Positions 16,814-25,104 are shown, counted from the stretch's first letter. The stretch is 64,000 nt of DNA from Kitasatospora sp. Root107 (GCF_001424875.1 NZ_LMCT01000067.1:1-64000), one strand, 5' to 3'. Numbers and translations are program-made. Notes: generated by a model from the letters alone, not told the origin.

Positions 16814-18877
16814 GTGCCTATGCCTGCTGACCTACCGAAACGCATTCTGATCGGCCGCGCGCTGCGCAGCGACAAGCTCGGGGAGACTCTGCTTCCCAAG
16901 CGGATCGCTCTGCCGGTGTTCGCCTCCGACGCCCTCTCCTCCGTGGCGTACGCGCCCGAGGAGATCCTGCTCACCCTCTCGGTGGCGGGCGTCTCGGCGA
17001 TCCACTTCTCCTGGCAGATCGGCATCGTGGTCGCCGTCGTGATGCTCGCGGTGGTGGCCTCGTACCGGCAGAACGTGCACGCGTACCCGAGCGGTGGCGG
17101 CGACTACGAGGTCGCCACCGTCAACCACGGGCCGAACTCCGGCCTGGTGGTGGCCAGCGCGCTGATGGTCGACTACGTGCTCACCGTGGCGGTGTCGACC
17201 ACCTCGGGCGTGGCCAACGTGGTGTCCGCGGTGCCGTCGTTGCGCGGGCACGAGATGGGGATCTCGATCACCCTGGTGATCGTGCTGATGGGGATCAACC
17301 TGCGCGGCGTACGGGAGTCCGGCAGCGCCTTCGCGATCCCGACCTACGCCTTCATGTTCGGCATCGTGGGCATGATCGTCTGGGGCATGGTCCGGGACCT
17401 GGTCTTCGGGTCCGAGATGGCCGCGGAGAGTTCCGGTTTCCAGCTGGAGGCGCTGCCCGGCAACGACAATCTGGCCGGGTTCGCGCTGGTCTTCCTGCTG
17501 CTCAAGGCGTTCTCCTCGGGCTGTGCCGCGCTGACCGGCGTCGAGGCGATCAGCAACGGGGTGCCCGCCTTCCGCAAGCCGAAGAGCAAGAACGCCGCGA
17601 ACACGCTGCTGATGATGGCGGTCTTCGCGGTCGTGATGTTCATGGGCATCATCTACCTGGCCCGGCTGACCGGTACTCAGATGGCCGAGGAGCCGCACCA
17701 GCTGGTCGGCGCTCCGGCGGACTACCACCAGAAGACCGCGCTGTCGCAGATCAGCGAGGCGGTGTTCTCCAACTTCACCCCGGGCTTCTACTTCATCGCC
17801 GCCGTCACCGGGCTGATCCTGGTGCTGGCCGCCAACACCGCCTTCAACGGCTTCCCGGTGCTCGGCTCGATCCTGGCCCAGGACCGCTACCTGCCCCGGC
17901 AGCTGCACACCCGCGGCGACCGGCTCGCCTTCTCCAACGGCATCATCCTGCTGGCGGGCGCGGCGATCCTGTTCATCGTGGCGTTCAACGCCGACCCGAC
18001 CCGGCTGATCCAGCTGTACATCGTCGGCGTCTTCGTCTCCTTCAACATGAGCCAGTCCGGCATGATCCGGCACTGGACCAGGCTGCTGCGTACGGAGCAG
18101 GACCCGAAGAAGCGCGCCCACATGCAGCGCAGCCGGGCGATCAACGCCTTCGGCCTGGTGATGACCATGGCGGTGCTGATCGTGGTGCTGGCCACCAAGA
18201 TCGGCCACGCCTGGATCGCGATCGCCGCGATGGTGGTGCTGTTCGTGATGATGAAGGCGATCCGCAGGCACTACGACCGGGTCTCCCGCGAGCTGGTCGC
18301 CGCCGAGGAGCCGGACGACGTGGTGCTGCCCACCCGGGTGCACGCCATCGTGCTGGTGTCCAAGCTGCACAAGCCCGCCCTGCGCGCGCTGGCGTACGCC
18401 CGGCTGACCCGGGCGCACACCCTGGAGGCGGTCACCGTCAACGTGGACCCCTCGGACACCGAGGCGCTCCGCCGGGACTGGGACGAGCGCGGCATCGAGG
18501 TGCCGCTCAAGGTGCTCGACTCGCCGTTCCGCGAGGTCACCGGGCCGGTGCTGGAGTACGTGAAGAACCTGCGCCGCAGCAGCCCGCGCGACGTGGTCGC
18601 GGTCTACATCCCCGAGTACGTGGTCGGGCACTGGTACGAGCACCTGCTGCACAACCAGAGCGCGCTGCGGCTCAAGGGACGGCTGCTGTTCAAGCCCGGA
18701 GTGATGGTGACGTCCGTACCCTGGCAGTTGGAGTCCTCCGAACGGCGCAAGCCGCAGAAGGCCTGGTCCGCTCCCGGCGCCGTCCGGCGCGGTGAGCCCC
18801 GGCCGCAGCGCGTAGAGTCGAGGACTTCCGCATCCGCCAGTACCGCCAGCAACCCCAGCAAGGACGCCGACTCGTGA
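16814..18877 (+). CDS. KimA-like APC-superfamily potassium transporter
   Basis: This protein of about 687 residues has about 12 membrane helices (30-480) and a soluble USP-like C-domain (about 500-640). Close resemblance to Bacillus KimA is visible: PKRILIGRALRSDKLGE, FASDALSSVAYAPEEIL, SYRQNVHAYPSGGGDYEV, LLLKAFSSGCAALTGVEAIS and, in the C-domain, LLHNQSALRLKGRLLFKPG. KimA is a c-di-AMP-inhibited high-affinity K+ importer. Generic annotation would be APC family permease. A TACGAT hexamer (16800-16805) ends eight bases before GTG 16814; ATG 16820 is an alternative start. The C-terminal 50 residues are Pro/Arg/Ser-rich and probably disordered. Confidence 0.85.
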   Translation: MPMPADLPKRILIGRALRSDKLGETLLPKRIALPVFASDALSSVAYAPEEILLTLSVAGVSAIHFSWQIGIVVAVVMLAVVASYRQNVHAYPSGGGDYEVATVNHGPNSGLVVASALMVDYVLTVAVSTTSGVANVVSAVPSLRGHEMGISITLVIVLMGINLRGVRESGSAFAIPTYAFMFGIVGMIVWGMVRDLVFGSEMAAESSGFQLEALPGNDNLAGFALVFLLLKAFSSGCAALTGVEAISNGVPAFRKPKSKNAANTLLMMAVFAVVMFMGIIYLARLTGTQMAEEPHQLVGAPADYHQKTALSQISEAVFSNFTPGFYFIAAVTGLILVLAANTAFNGFPVLGSILAQDRYLPRQLHTRGDRLAFSNGIILLAGAAILFIVAFNADPTRLIQLYIVGVFVSFNMSQSGMIRHWTRLLRTEQDPKKRAHMQRSRAINAFGLVMTMAVLIVVLATKIGHAWIAIAAMVVLFVMMKAIRRHYDRVSRELVAAEEPDDVVLPTRVHAIVLVSKLHKPALRALAYARLTRAHTLEAVTVNVDPSDTEALRRDWDERGIEVPLKVLDSPFREVTGPVLEYVKNLRRSSPRDVVAVYIPEYVVGHWYEHLLHNQSALRLKGRLLFKPGVMVTSVPWQLESSERRKPQKAWSAPGAVRRGEPRPQRVESRTSASASTASNPSKDADS

Positions 18878-20538
18878 CCCCCAACAACCCGCCCCGCTCC
18901 TCCGGCTCCGGCTCCGGCCGTACCGGCAAGGGCAAGGGCAAGTCCGGCAGCAGCAAGCCGGGCCAGGTCGCCCGGCCCCGCTGGGGCGCCCGCCCGGCCC
19001 GCCCGGAGGCGACCGACCGTGACGGCTTCACGGCGCAGACCGCGCCGCTCGCGCCGGGTGAGCCCGAGGTGCGTCCCGAGTCCAAGCGGGCGGCCGGCAA
19101 CAGCGCGAAGAAGCAGACCGTACGCCCCCCGAAGGCCGCTGGCACCGGCGCGCCCGCTGCCCGCGCAGCCCGTCCGATGAAGACCGAGCGGTCCACCAAG
19201 GCGTCCACCCCCCGGGTGCCCGCCGGTGACCCGCTGGTCGGCGAGCGCTACGAGGTCGAGGTCGGCGCGGTCGCGCACGGCGGCGGCCACTGCGTGGCCC
19301 GGCACGAGGGCCGGGTGCTCTTCGTCCGGCACGCGCTGCCCGGCGAGAAGGTGATCGCCCAGGTCACCGAGGGCACCACCAAGTCCCGTTTCCTGCGCGC
19401 CGACGCGGTGGAGATCCTGGAGCCCGCCAAGGACCGGATCCCGGCCCCCTGCCCGTTCTCAGGACCCGGCAAGTGCGGCGGCTGCGACTGGCAGCACGTC
19501 ACTTCCGGCGGCCAGCGCAAGCTCAAGGTCGCGGTGCTCACCGAGCAGCTCGCCAAGCTGGGCGGCCTGACCCCCGCCGAGGCCGGCTGGGACGGCACCG
19601 TCGAGCCGGTCGGCGGCAAGCTCCCGGCGGGCGAGGTCCCGGCCTGGCGCACCCGGATCCAGTACGCGGTGGACCCGGCGACCGGCAAGGTCGGCCTGCG
19701 CCGCCACCGCTCGCACGAGCTGGAGCCGGTCGACCGCTGCCTGATCGCCGCCGAGGGCATCACCGAGCTCGGCGTCGAGGCCCGCAGCTGGCCCGGCATC
19801 AGCTCGATCGACGTGATCGCCGCGGCCGGCTCCTCCGACCGCCAGGTGATCCTCACCCCGACCCCCGGTTCCCAGCTCCCGCTGGTCGAGCTCGACAAGC
19901 CGGTCTCGATCTCCCGGGTCGACGAGCAGGACCTGATCCACAAGGTGCACGGCCGTTCCTTCGTCCGTGAGCGGGCGGCCGGCCGCACCTGGCGGGTCTC
20001 CAACGGCGGCTTCTGGCAGATCCACCCGGCGGCCCCCGACACCCTGGTCGGCGCCGTCCTGGACGGCCTCGACCCGCAGTGGGGCGAGAGCGCCCTCGAC
20101 CTCTACTGCGGCGTGGGCCTGTTCGCCGGCGCCCTGGCCGACCGGGTCGGCGAGGAGGGCGCCGTCCTCGGCATCGAGTCCAGCAAGCAGGCCGTCGTCG
20201 ACGCCCGCCACAACCTGGCCACCCTCGACAACGTCCGGATCGAGCACGACCGGGTGGAGACCCTGCTGCCCCGCACCGGCATCACCTCCACCGACCTGAT
20301 CGTCCTCGACCCGCCCCGCGCGGGCGCCGGCCGCGAGACCGTCGCCCACCTGGCCGGCCTCTCCGCCCGCCGGATCGCCTACGTCGCCTGCGACCCCGCC
20401 GCCCTCGCCCGCGACCTCGCCTTCTTCCGCGAGGGCGGCTACCGGCCGGTCTCGCTGCGCGCGTTCGACCTCTTCCCGATGACCCACCACTTCGAGTGCG
20501 TGGCCATCCTGGAACCGATCGCCGAGCTGGCGGTCTGA
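18874..20538 (+). CDS. TRAM-domain class I SAM-dependent RNA methyltransferase (TrmA/RlmD type)
   Basis: This 554-residue enzyme would make 5-methyluridine in tRNA or rRNA. Residues 1-120 are a Gly/Lys/Ser/Pro-rich extension absent from E. coli homologues. A TRAM domain follows (VGAVAHGGGHCVARHEGRVLFVRHALPGE). Fe-S cysteines are in CPFSGPGKCGGCDWQH, with a fourth in VDRCLIA. The SAM site is ALDLYCGVGLFAGAL and the catalytic Cys lies in IAYVACDPAALARDL. The GTG start overlaps the transporter stop by four bases. Mycobacterial Rv2689c occupies the same position. Which uridine is modified cannot be told from sequence. Confidence 0.88.
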   Translation: MTPNNPPRSSGSGSGRTGKGKGKSGSSKPGQVARPRWGARPARPEATDRDGFTAQTAPLAPGEPEVRPESKRAAGNSAKKQTVRPPKAAGTGAPAARAARPMKTERSTKASTPRVPAGDPLVGERYEVEVGAVAHGGGHCVARHEGRVLFVRHALPGEKVIAQVTEGTTKSRFLRADAVEILEPAKDRIPAPCPFSGPGKCGGCDWQHVTSGGQRKLKVAVLTEQLAKLGGLTPAEAGWDGTVEPVGGKLPAGEVPAWRTRIQYAVDPATGKVGLRRHRSHELEPVDRCLIAAEGITELGVEARSWPGISSIDVIAAAGSSDRQVILTPTPGSQLPLVELDKPVSISRVDEQDLIHKVHGRSFVRERAAGRTWRVSNGGFWQIHPAAPDTLVGAVLDGLDPQWGESALDLYCGVGLFAGALADRVGEEGAVLGIESSKQAVVDARHNLATLDNVRIEHDRVETLLPRTGITSTDLIVLDPPRAGAGRETVAHLAGLSARRIAYVACDPAALARDLAFFREGGYRPVSLRAFDLFPMTHHFECVAILEPIAELAV

Positions 20539-20705
20539 CGGTCTGCCACTGATGGGCGTCGAGGCTTCTGCCCCGGCGCCCATCAGTCATCTCCACGGGT
20601 GCTGCTACATCGCTGGTGCCAGGCGGCATCTCGAGTCGGGCGCGGAGCAGTAGCCCATCCAGCTCGGGCAGGCAGCGGCCCGGCGTTGCCGAGCGGTTCG
20701 GGCTC

Positions 20706-20957
20706 GTGGGACTGCGGGAGTACCGGCGGATCGACGTGGCGTTCCTCGGGGTCGCAGCCCTGCTCGCGTTCGTGATGCCGCTGACCAGGGAGATCTCCTG
20801 GGTGCCGGCGGTGGTGCTGATCGCCTGCCTGCCGCTGGGCTACGTCTACCTCGCGCTCGCCCTGCTCAGCCGGTGCCGGCGCGAACTCGGCCCGACGGCA
20901 AGGGCATTGGGTGGCCGGATCGAGGGCGACCCACACCGATGCCGGCTGCTAGGTTGA
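20706..20957 (+). CDS. Small two-span membrane protein, unknown
   Basis: This is an 83-residue protein from GTG 20706; an in-frame ATG at 20616 would add 30 low-quality residues. Two membrane helices are evident, VAFLGVAALLAFVMPL and WVPAVVLIACLPLGYVYLALALL, with a charged N-terminus (LREYRRID) and a basic tail. Third-position GC is very high across the helices, which supports real coding. I do not recognise the family. It has no obvious operon partner and reads toward the next hypothetical gene. Confidence 0.55.
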   Translation: MGLREYRRIDVAFLGVAALLAFVMPLTREISWVPAVVLIACLPLGYVYLALALLSRCRRELGPTARALGGRIEGDPHRCRLLG

Positions 20958-20984
20958 CCGGGACTCCGGCTCCGAGGAATCCCG

Positions 20985-21491
20985 ATGCCCACCACCTCCG
21001 AACGCCCGCATTTCGCCGCCTGGTTGGCGGACACGGCACGGGATCCGGAGATCGGATTCGAAGTCGAAGAGCTCTCGGCAGAGGCTCGGGGCTGGTACGC
21101 GAGCGTCTTCGACTCGCACGGTGAGGTGCCCCCGCCCTATCTGGTCGGCTTTCTGCTCGAGCGTCGGGTTTCGGTCGCGACGACGGCACTCGACCTGCTG
21201 CGCATGGCAGCCGAGCGCGATCTCGGCTACCCACTCGCACTGGAGGTGTGGACCGAGCCGCAGGCGTCGGACGAGACCTGGGTCGGAGTGCACGGTGATC
21301 GGGTCCGTGCTCTGGGGGTGCAGGAGGCCATGGCCACGGTGGCGAGTGCAGTGCAGGACCTCGTGGCAGGCGCGCACCGGGCGGTTTGGCCCACCTGCGC
21401 CGTCCACCGCCTCGGTCTGCATCCGGTGCTGGCGGACGGCCGCGCGGTCTGGCACTGCCGTACCCGCGGGCACCAGTTGCCGATGCCGTAG
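20985..21491 (+). CDS. Hypothetical protein
   Basis: This 168-residue soluble protein is not recognised. It has no signal peptide or membrane segment. The first half is helical and acidic (ARDPEIGFEVEELSAEARGWYASVF); the second half contains TWVGVHGDRVRALGVQEAMATV and ends with several His/Cys residues (CAVHRLGLHP, WHCRTRGHQ). An upstream TAGGTT at 20951 may be a -10 element. The Cys/His-rich end could bind a metal, but spacing does not match a known finger. Confidence 0.65.
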   Translation: MPTTSERPHFAAWLADTARDPEIGFEVEELSAEARGWYASVFDSHGEVPPPYLVGFLLERRVSVATTALDLLRMAAERDLGYPLALEVWTEPQASDETWVGVHGDRVRALGVQEAMATVASAVQDLVAGAHRAVWPTCAVHRLGLHPVLADGRAVWHCRTRGHQLPMP

Positions 21492-21601
21492 CACCGGGCA
21501 GCCCTGTGAGGCCGGTCGTACCGCCGATGCCGTTGCGTTCACGGGGTGCCAAGCACCCCGTGCGCGGGTAAGGGAGTGCGGAGGCCGGAATGCGCCCTTG
21601 T

Positions 21602-21626
21602 TGTGCTAGCACATCAGCGCTAGCGT
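21602..21626 (+). promoter_or_regulatory. Toxin-antitoxin promoter/operator
   Basis: TGTGCTAGCACA (21602-21613) is a perfect 12-bp palindrome, followed by a second CGCTAGCG element (about 21618-21625). TAGCGT (21621-21626) lies five bases before the antitoxin ATG and can act as a -10. Two GCTAGC cores about 13 bases apart, right on the promoter, suit autorepression by a ribbon-helix-helix antitoxin. Confidence 0.6.
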
Positions 21627-21631
21627 GAAGC

Positions 21632-21868
21632 ATGGCCAAAAAGCAGCTGAACGTCAGGGTGGATGCCACGACCGCCGAGATCGCCCGGGAGCGGGCCGAG
21701 CAGCAGGGGATCAGCATGAACCAGTACATCGAACGGCTCGTGCAGCAGGACATGGGCGAGGCAGGGCGACTGTTCGTCGACACCGCCGCGCAGTTCATGA
21801 AGGAGTACGAGACCGCCTTCCTCGCCGAGTTCGAGCGCGGCGCCGAGCTGCAGGACGTGCGCCGTTGA
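21632..21868 (+). CDS. Ribbon-helix-helix antitoxin
   Basis: This 78-residue protein begins AKKQLNVRVDATTAEIARERA and continues with GISMNQYIERLV, the beta-strand plus two-helix pattern of Arc/MetJ/HicB-type DNA-binding antitoxins. The C-terminal half (AAQFMKEYETAFLAEF) would clasp the toxin. The next ORF starts on TTG overlapping its TGA, the usual coupling of antitoxin and toxin. It probably binds the twin GCTAGC sites just upstream. Confidence 0.85.
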   Translation: MAKKQLNVRVDATTAEIARERAEQQGISMNQYIERLVQQDMGEAGRLFVDTAAQFMKEYETAFLAEFERGAELQDVRR

Positions 21869-22296
21869 AACTTGAGGTAGACCTGTCCTGGCTGCTCATG
21901 ACAGCCGAGCAGTACACCCCGGGCGACCCGCAGGTGACCGACTACGGTTCGCTGCTCGCCTCGGTTGCCCGGCACCAGGCCGAGATCTTCGACATCGCCG
22001 TCTACCCCGAGCCGCAGGACCGTGCTGCGGCCCTGATGCACCAACTGATCCGCGTTCCTGCCCTGGAGCGGACCAACGAGCTGTTCGCCACCGCCGTCGC
22101 CTACTCCTACCTGGTGGCAAGCGGTTGCACCGTCGCCACCACCGCCCGTGAGGTACGCAGCCTGGCCCGGGCCATCCGGGAGGGCAAGCTCAGCGTCAGT
22201 GGGGTCGCCGAGCGGCTGGCCGGCTGGATCGTCGACGACCCCGAGGACGAGGAGGTCAGCGGCGAGGACGACGGCGAAGAGGGCGAAGCTGATTGA
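21865..22296 (+). CDS. Fic/Doc-like toxin component with degenerate Fic motif
   Basis: This 143-residue protein starts on TTG (KLEVDLSWLLMTAEQYTPGD), overlapping the antitoxin stop. The pattern GDPQVTDYGSLLASVARHQ, DRAAALMHQLIRVPALERT and FATAVAYSYLVASG follows the fold of small Doc-type toxins annotated in actinomycetes as the Fic family toxin component. The catalytic motif HPFxxGNxR is not present: the corresponding stretch reads IRVPALERTNELFAT. It therefore either lacks AMP/phosphate transfer or uses another chemistry. The C-terminal 20 residues are very acidic (DDPEDEEVSGEDDGEEGE). The Fic assignment rests on family memory. Confidence 0.7.
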   Translation: MKLEVDLSWLLMTAEQYTPGDPQVTDYGSLLASVARHQAEIFDIAVYPEPQDRAAALMHQLIRVPALERTNELFATAVAYSYLVASGCTVATTAREVRSLARAIREGKLSVSGVAERLAGWIVDDPEDEEVSGEDDGEEGEAD

Positions 22297-22339
22297 GTAG
22301 CCTGGTGGTCCACCCCCACACCGGCGAGGACCATCCACG

Positions 22340-23188
22340 TTGTTGCAGGACATCGAGCGCTATCTGGCCTGCCCGCACTGCGCCCGACCGTTGAACCTGG
22401 ACGGCCGGACCCTGCGCTGTGCGGCGGGCCACAGCTTCGACCAGGCGAAGCAGGGCTACGTCAGCCTGCTCGCCGGTGACGCCCACACCGGCACCGGCGA
22501 CACCGCCGAGATGGTGGCCGCCCGGGGGGACTTCCTGGCCGCCGGGCACTACCGTCCGATCGCTGACGCACTGGCGAAGGCGGCCGAGGTGGCAGCGGCA
22601 GCCGGCCAGGGCGGCGACGGGCCGACGGGCCTGGTCGCCGACCTGGGGGCGGGCACCGGCTACTACCTGGCGCACGTACTCGACCGGACAGGCGGGGCCG
22701 GCGCCGCGCTCGACATCTCCAAGTTCGCACTCCGGCGCGCAGCCAGGGCGCACCCCAGGATCGGCGCGCTGGTCTGCGATGCCTGGCGCCCGCTGCCGCT
22801 TCTGGACGGCTCCGCCGATCTGCTGCTCAACGTCTTCGCGCCGCGCAACGGCCCCGAGATCCGTCGGGTGCTCCGCCCCGGCGGCCGGATGCTGCTGGTC
22901 TCGCCGACGTCCCGTCACCTCCGGGAGCTGGTGGACGCGTTGGGACTGCTCTCGGTCGACGAGGACAAGGAGCGCCGTACGGACGAGAAGCTCAGCCCGT
23001 GGCTGACCCGCACCGACCGCACCGAGGTCGAGTTCCGGCTGCGGCTCTCGCACGCGGAGGCCAACGAGGTGGTCGCGATGGGCCCGAACGCCTGGCACAC
23101 CGACCCGGCCCGGTTGGCCGCCGCGCTCGCCGAGCTGCCCGACCCGGTCGAGGTGACCGGCTCGGTGCACCTCACCACCTACCGCTGA
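22340..23188 (+). CDS. RlmA-family 23S rRNA (guanine-N1) methyltransferase
   Basis: This 282-residue enzyme has an N-terminal zinc finger, CPHCARPLNLDG then LRCAAGHSFD (Cys-x2-Cys, Cys-x3-His), followed by QAKQGYVSLL as in RlmA/TlrB/MyrA. The SAM site is VADLGAGTGYYL and NVFAPRN the usual post-motif. RlmA(I) methylates G745; RlmA(II) such as TlrB methylates G748 and contributes to macrolide resistance. Which applies here is not clear from sequence. The start is a TTG (22340 or 22343), unusual but in line with the first zinc-finger residues. It follows the toxin gene by 43 bases but need not be functionally linked. Confidence 0.85.
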   Translation: MLQDIERYLACPHCARPLNLDGRTLRCAAGHSFDQAKQGYVSLLAGDAHTGTGDTAEMVAARGDFLAAGHYRPIADALAKAAEVAAAAGQGGDGPTGLVADLGAGTGYYLAHVLDRTGGAGAALDISKFALRRAARAHPRIGALVCDAWRPLPLLDGSADLLLNVFAPRNGPEIRRVLRPGGRMLLVSPTSRHLRELVDALGLLSVDEDKERRTDEKLSPWLTRTDRTEVEFRLRLSHAEANEVVAMGPNAWHTDPARLAAALAELPDPVEVTGSVHLTTYR

Positions 23189-23320
23189 GCGACCGAGCCC
23201 CCGCGTCGAGCCCGAGCCCGGGTCGGGCCGGGTCGGGCCAGGCAGGGCCGGGGACTCGTTGGGATGAAGATGCGCCGCAGGCACGTTTCGGCACCTCCGA
23301 CGGCGGCTAACGTCCCATCA

Positions 23321-24601
23321 GTGACCAGCGAAGTCGTCCGTCCCGCAGCCGTCCGCCCCGTGCTCCGCCCCACCGTGGAGGAGCTGCGCCTCACCTCCTT
23401 CAAGTCCTACCGGCGGACCACCCTGCCGCTCTCCCCGCTGACCGTCCTGTACGGCCCTTCGGGGGTCGGCAAGTCGAACGCGCTCGACGCACTGGCCACC
23501 CTCTCCCGGCTCTCTCTCGGCGAGCCCATCGGTCTTTCGCTGGACGGCATCGGCGGCAGTTCGGGCCCGCTCGCGCTGCCGATCCGCGGCGGCATGCTCG
23601 GCTGCGTCCCGCACGGTCGGAACGCGATCATCCTCGGCTGCACCGTCCGCTCGGCCGCCGGGCCGATCCGGCTCGAACTGGTGGTCCGCACCGACGGCCC
23701 GGTCCGGGTCGCCCGGGAGTGGCTGACCTGCGCCGGGCAGACCCTGGTGGAGACCGGTGAGCAGGACGTCGCCCACGGCAGGGTCAACGTCACCTGGCAC
23801 AACGACAGCAGGCAGGGCGACATCCGGGCGCCGTTCCCCAACGACAGTCTGATCACCGCTCAGATCCCGCTCCGGGTGGCGGGCTCCTCCAACGGTGAGC
23901 GCCAGGTGCTGGCCGCCGCCGAGCAGTTGCTCACCGCCCTGCGTGAGGTCTTCCCGCTGCACCCGGTGCCCGCACTCATGCGCGACTGGGCCGAGCCCGA
24001 GCAGGAGGCCAGGCTGCTCGCCTCGGCCGCCAACATCTCGCCCGTGCTGGCCCGGGTGAAACAGCAGTGCACCCGCCGGTACGGCCGGCTGCTCAAGGCC
24101 GTCCAGCAGGCGGCCCCGCACCCGTTGCTCGGCCTGGACGTGGCCCGGCGTGGCCCGGAGGCCCGTGAGCAGCTGCTCGCCGTCTTCGACGAGGGAGTGC
24201 TCGGCCGGACGGGCGCGGACCAGGCCTCGGACGGGATGCTGCGACTGCTCGCCTTCGCCACCGTCCTGCTCACCGGCGCGGGGGTGCTGGACGTCGATCC
24301 GGCCGTCGAGGTCCCGGCGGCGCACCGTCAGCTGACCGTGCTGGCCGAGGACTTGGCGGCCGGCCTCGGGGCGGAGCAGGTCTCGGCGCTGCTCCGGCTG
24401 GCCCGGGAGGTGTGCGAGAAGGAGGACATCCGCCTGCTGGGAGCGGTGCAGGACGTGGCTCCGGCCCGCGAACCCGGCCTGGGCGTCGAGCTGATCGAGT
24501 GCCGGCGCGATCCGGCCAGCGGCCACAGCGTGCTGCGGCCGGAGTCGGCCCGGGTGCCGCTGCAGGGCGCCCGGGGCGGCGTCGATGGGGTAGACCTGTA
24601 G
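23321..24601 (+). CDS. AAA/ABC-type ATPase (RecF/SMC-like), unknown role
   Basis: This 426-residue protein opens with a RecF-like head: LRLTSFKSYRRTTLPLSPLTVLYGPSGVGKSNALDALATL, with Walker A GPSGVGKS. A signature-like region with TGADQASDGMLRLLAFATVLL (about 305-325) recalls the ABC signature and Walker B neighbourhood of OLD/RecF-type ATPases. No clear nuclease (TOPRIM) domain follows. TAACGT (23308-23313) ends exactly seven bases before GTG 23321, which suggests a leaderless mRNA; an ATG at 23264 lies upstream of that promoter. The MazG-like gene starts two bases after the stop, so the two are co-transcribed. Confidence 0.75.
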   Translation: MTSEVVRPAAVRPVLRPTVEELRLTSFKSYRRTTLPLSPLTVLYGPSGVGKSNALDALATLSRLSLGEPIGLSLDGIGGSSGPLALPIRGGMLGCVPHGRNAIILGCTVRSAAGPIRLELVVRTDGPVRVAREWLTCAGQTLVETGEQDVAHGRVNVTWHNDSRQGDIRAPFPNDSLITAQIPLRVAGSSNGERQVLAAAEQLLTALREVFPLHPVPALMRDWAEPEQEARLLASAANISPVLARVKQQCTRRYGRLLKAVQQAAPHPLLGLDVARRGPEAREQLLAVFDEGVLGRTGADQASDGMLRLLAFATVLLTGAGVLDVDPAVEVPAAHRQLTVLAEDLAAGLGAEQVSALLRLAREVCEKEDIRLLGAVQDVAPAREPGLGVELIECRRDPASGHSVLRPESARVPLQGARGGVDGVDL

Positions 24602-24603
24602 TC

Positions 24604-24924
24604 GTGACCGACAAGACCCTCGACGAACTCCAGCAGCGGCTCACCGACTTCGCGGCCGCCCGGGGCTGGGAGCCCTTCCACACGCCGAAGAACCTGGCGG
24701 CCGCGCTCAGCGTGGAGGCGGGCGAACTTCTGGAGATCTTCCAGTGGTTGACTCCCGAGCAGGCGGCGACGGTGATGGCCGACCCGGACAGTGCGCACCG
24801 GGTCAGGGACGAGGTCGCCGACGTGCTGGCGTACCTGCTCCAGTTCTGTACGGCGGTCGGCGTGGACCCGGCGGCCGCGTTGGCGGCCAAGATCGAACGC
24901 AACGAGATCCGCTTCCCGATCTGA
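24604..24924 (+). CDS. MazG-like nucleotide pyrophosphohydrolase
   Basis: This 106-residue all-helical protein has the MazG/RS21-C6 metal-site pattern: SVEAGELLEIFQWL (ExxE) and VRDEVADVLAYLLQF (ExxD). Such enzymes hydrolyse NTPs or dNTPs to monophosphate and pyrophosphate, cleaning modified nucleotides or lowering pools. It probably acts as a dimer or tetramer. The GTG start follows the ATPase gene by two bases. The pairing with a RecF-like ATPase is unusual and might reflect a stress or defence function, but that is inference. Confidence 0.85.
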   Translation: MTDKTLDELQQRLTDFAAARGWEPFHTPKNLAAALSVEAGELLEIFQWLTPEQAATVMADPDSAHRVRDEVADVLAYLLQFCTAVGVDPAAALAAKIERNEIRFPI

Positions 24925-24965
24925 GACCGGTCCCCCTGTCCGGTCCCTCGTGTGGGTGACGGAAG

Positions 24966-24992
24966 TTGTCCACAGGGGGTGGGTTGTCCACA
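24966..24992 (+). promoter_or_regulatory. Pair of DnaA-box-like sequences
   Basis: Two perfect copies of TTGTCCACA, the Streptomyces-type DnaA box, occur at 24966-24974 and 24984-24992, 18 bases apart in the same orientation. They lie about 115-140 bases before the DUF6099-like gene. No cluster large enough for an origin is present. Confidence 0.6.
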
Positions 24993-25104
24993 GCTTCCCG
25001 GCTGTTTCGCCCGCACTGCCCGGGCCCGCCGCACTCTTGCCGCGTGACACACCGTCGACGACGACGGTCGGACGGTCGTACGCGAGCGAGGGGAGCGGCG
25101 AGGT

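Noticed and set aside
24966-24992. Replication origin
   Set aside because: Only two DnaA-box-like sequences are present; no dnaA/dnaN genes or larger cluster.
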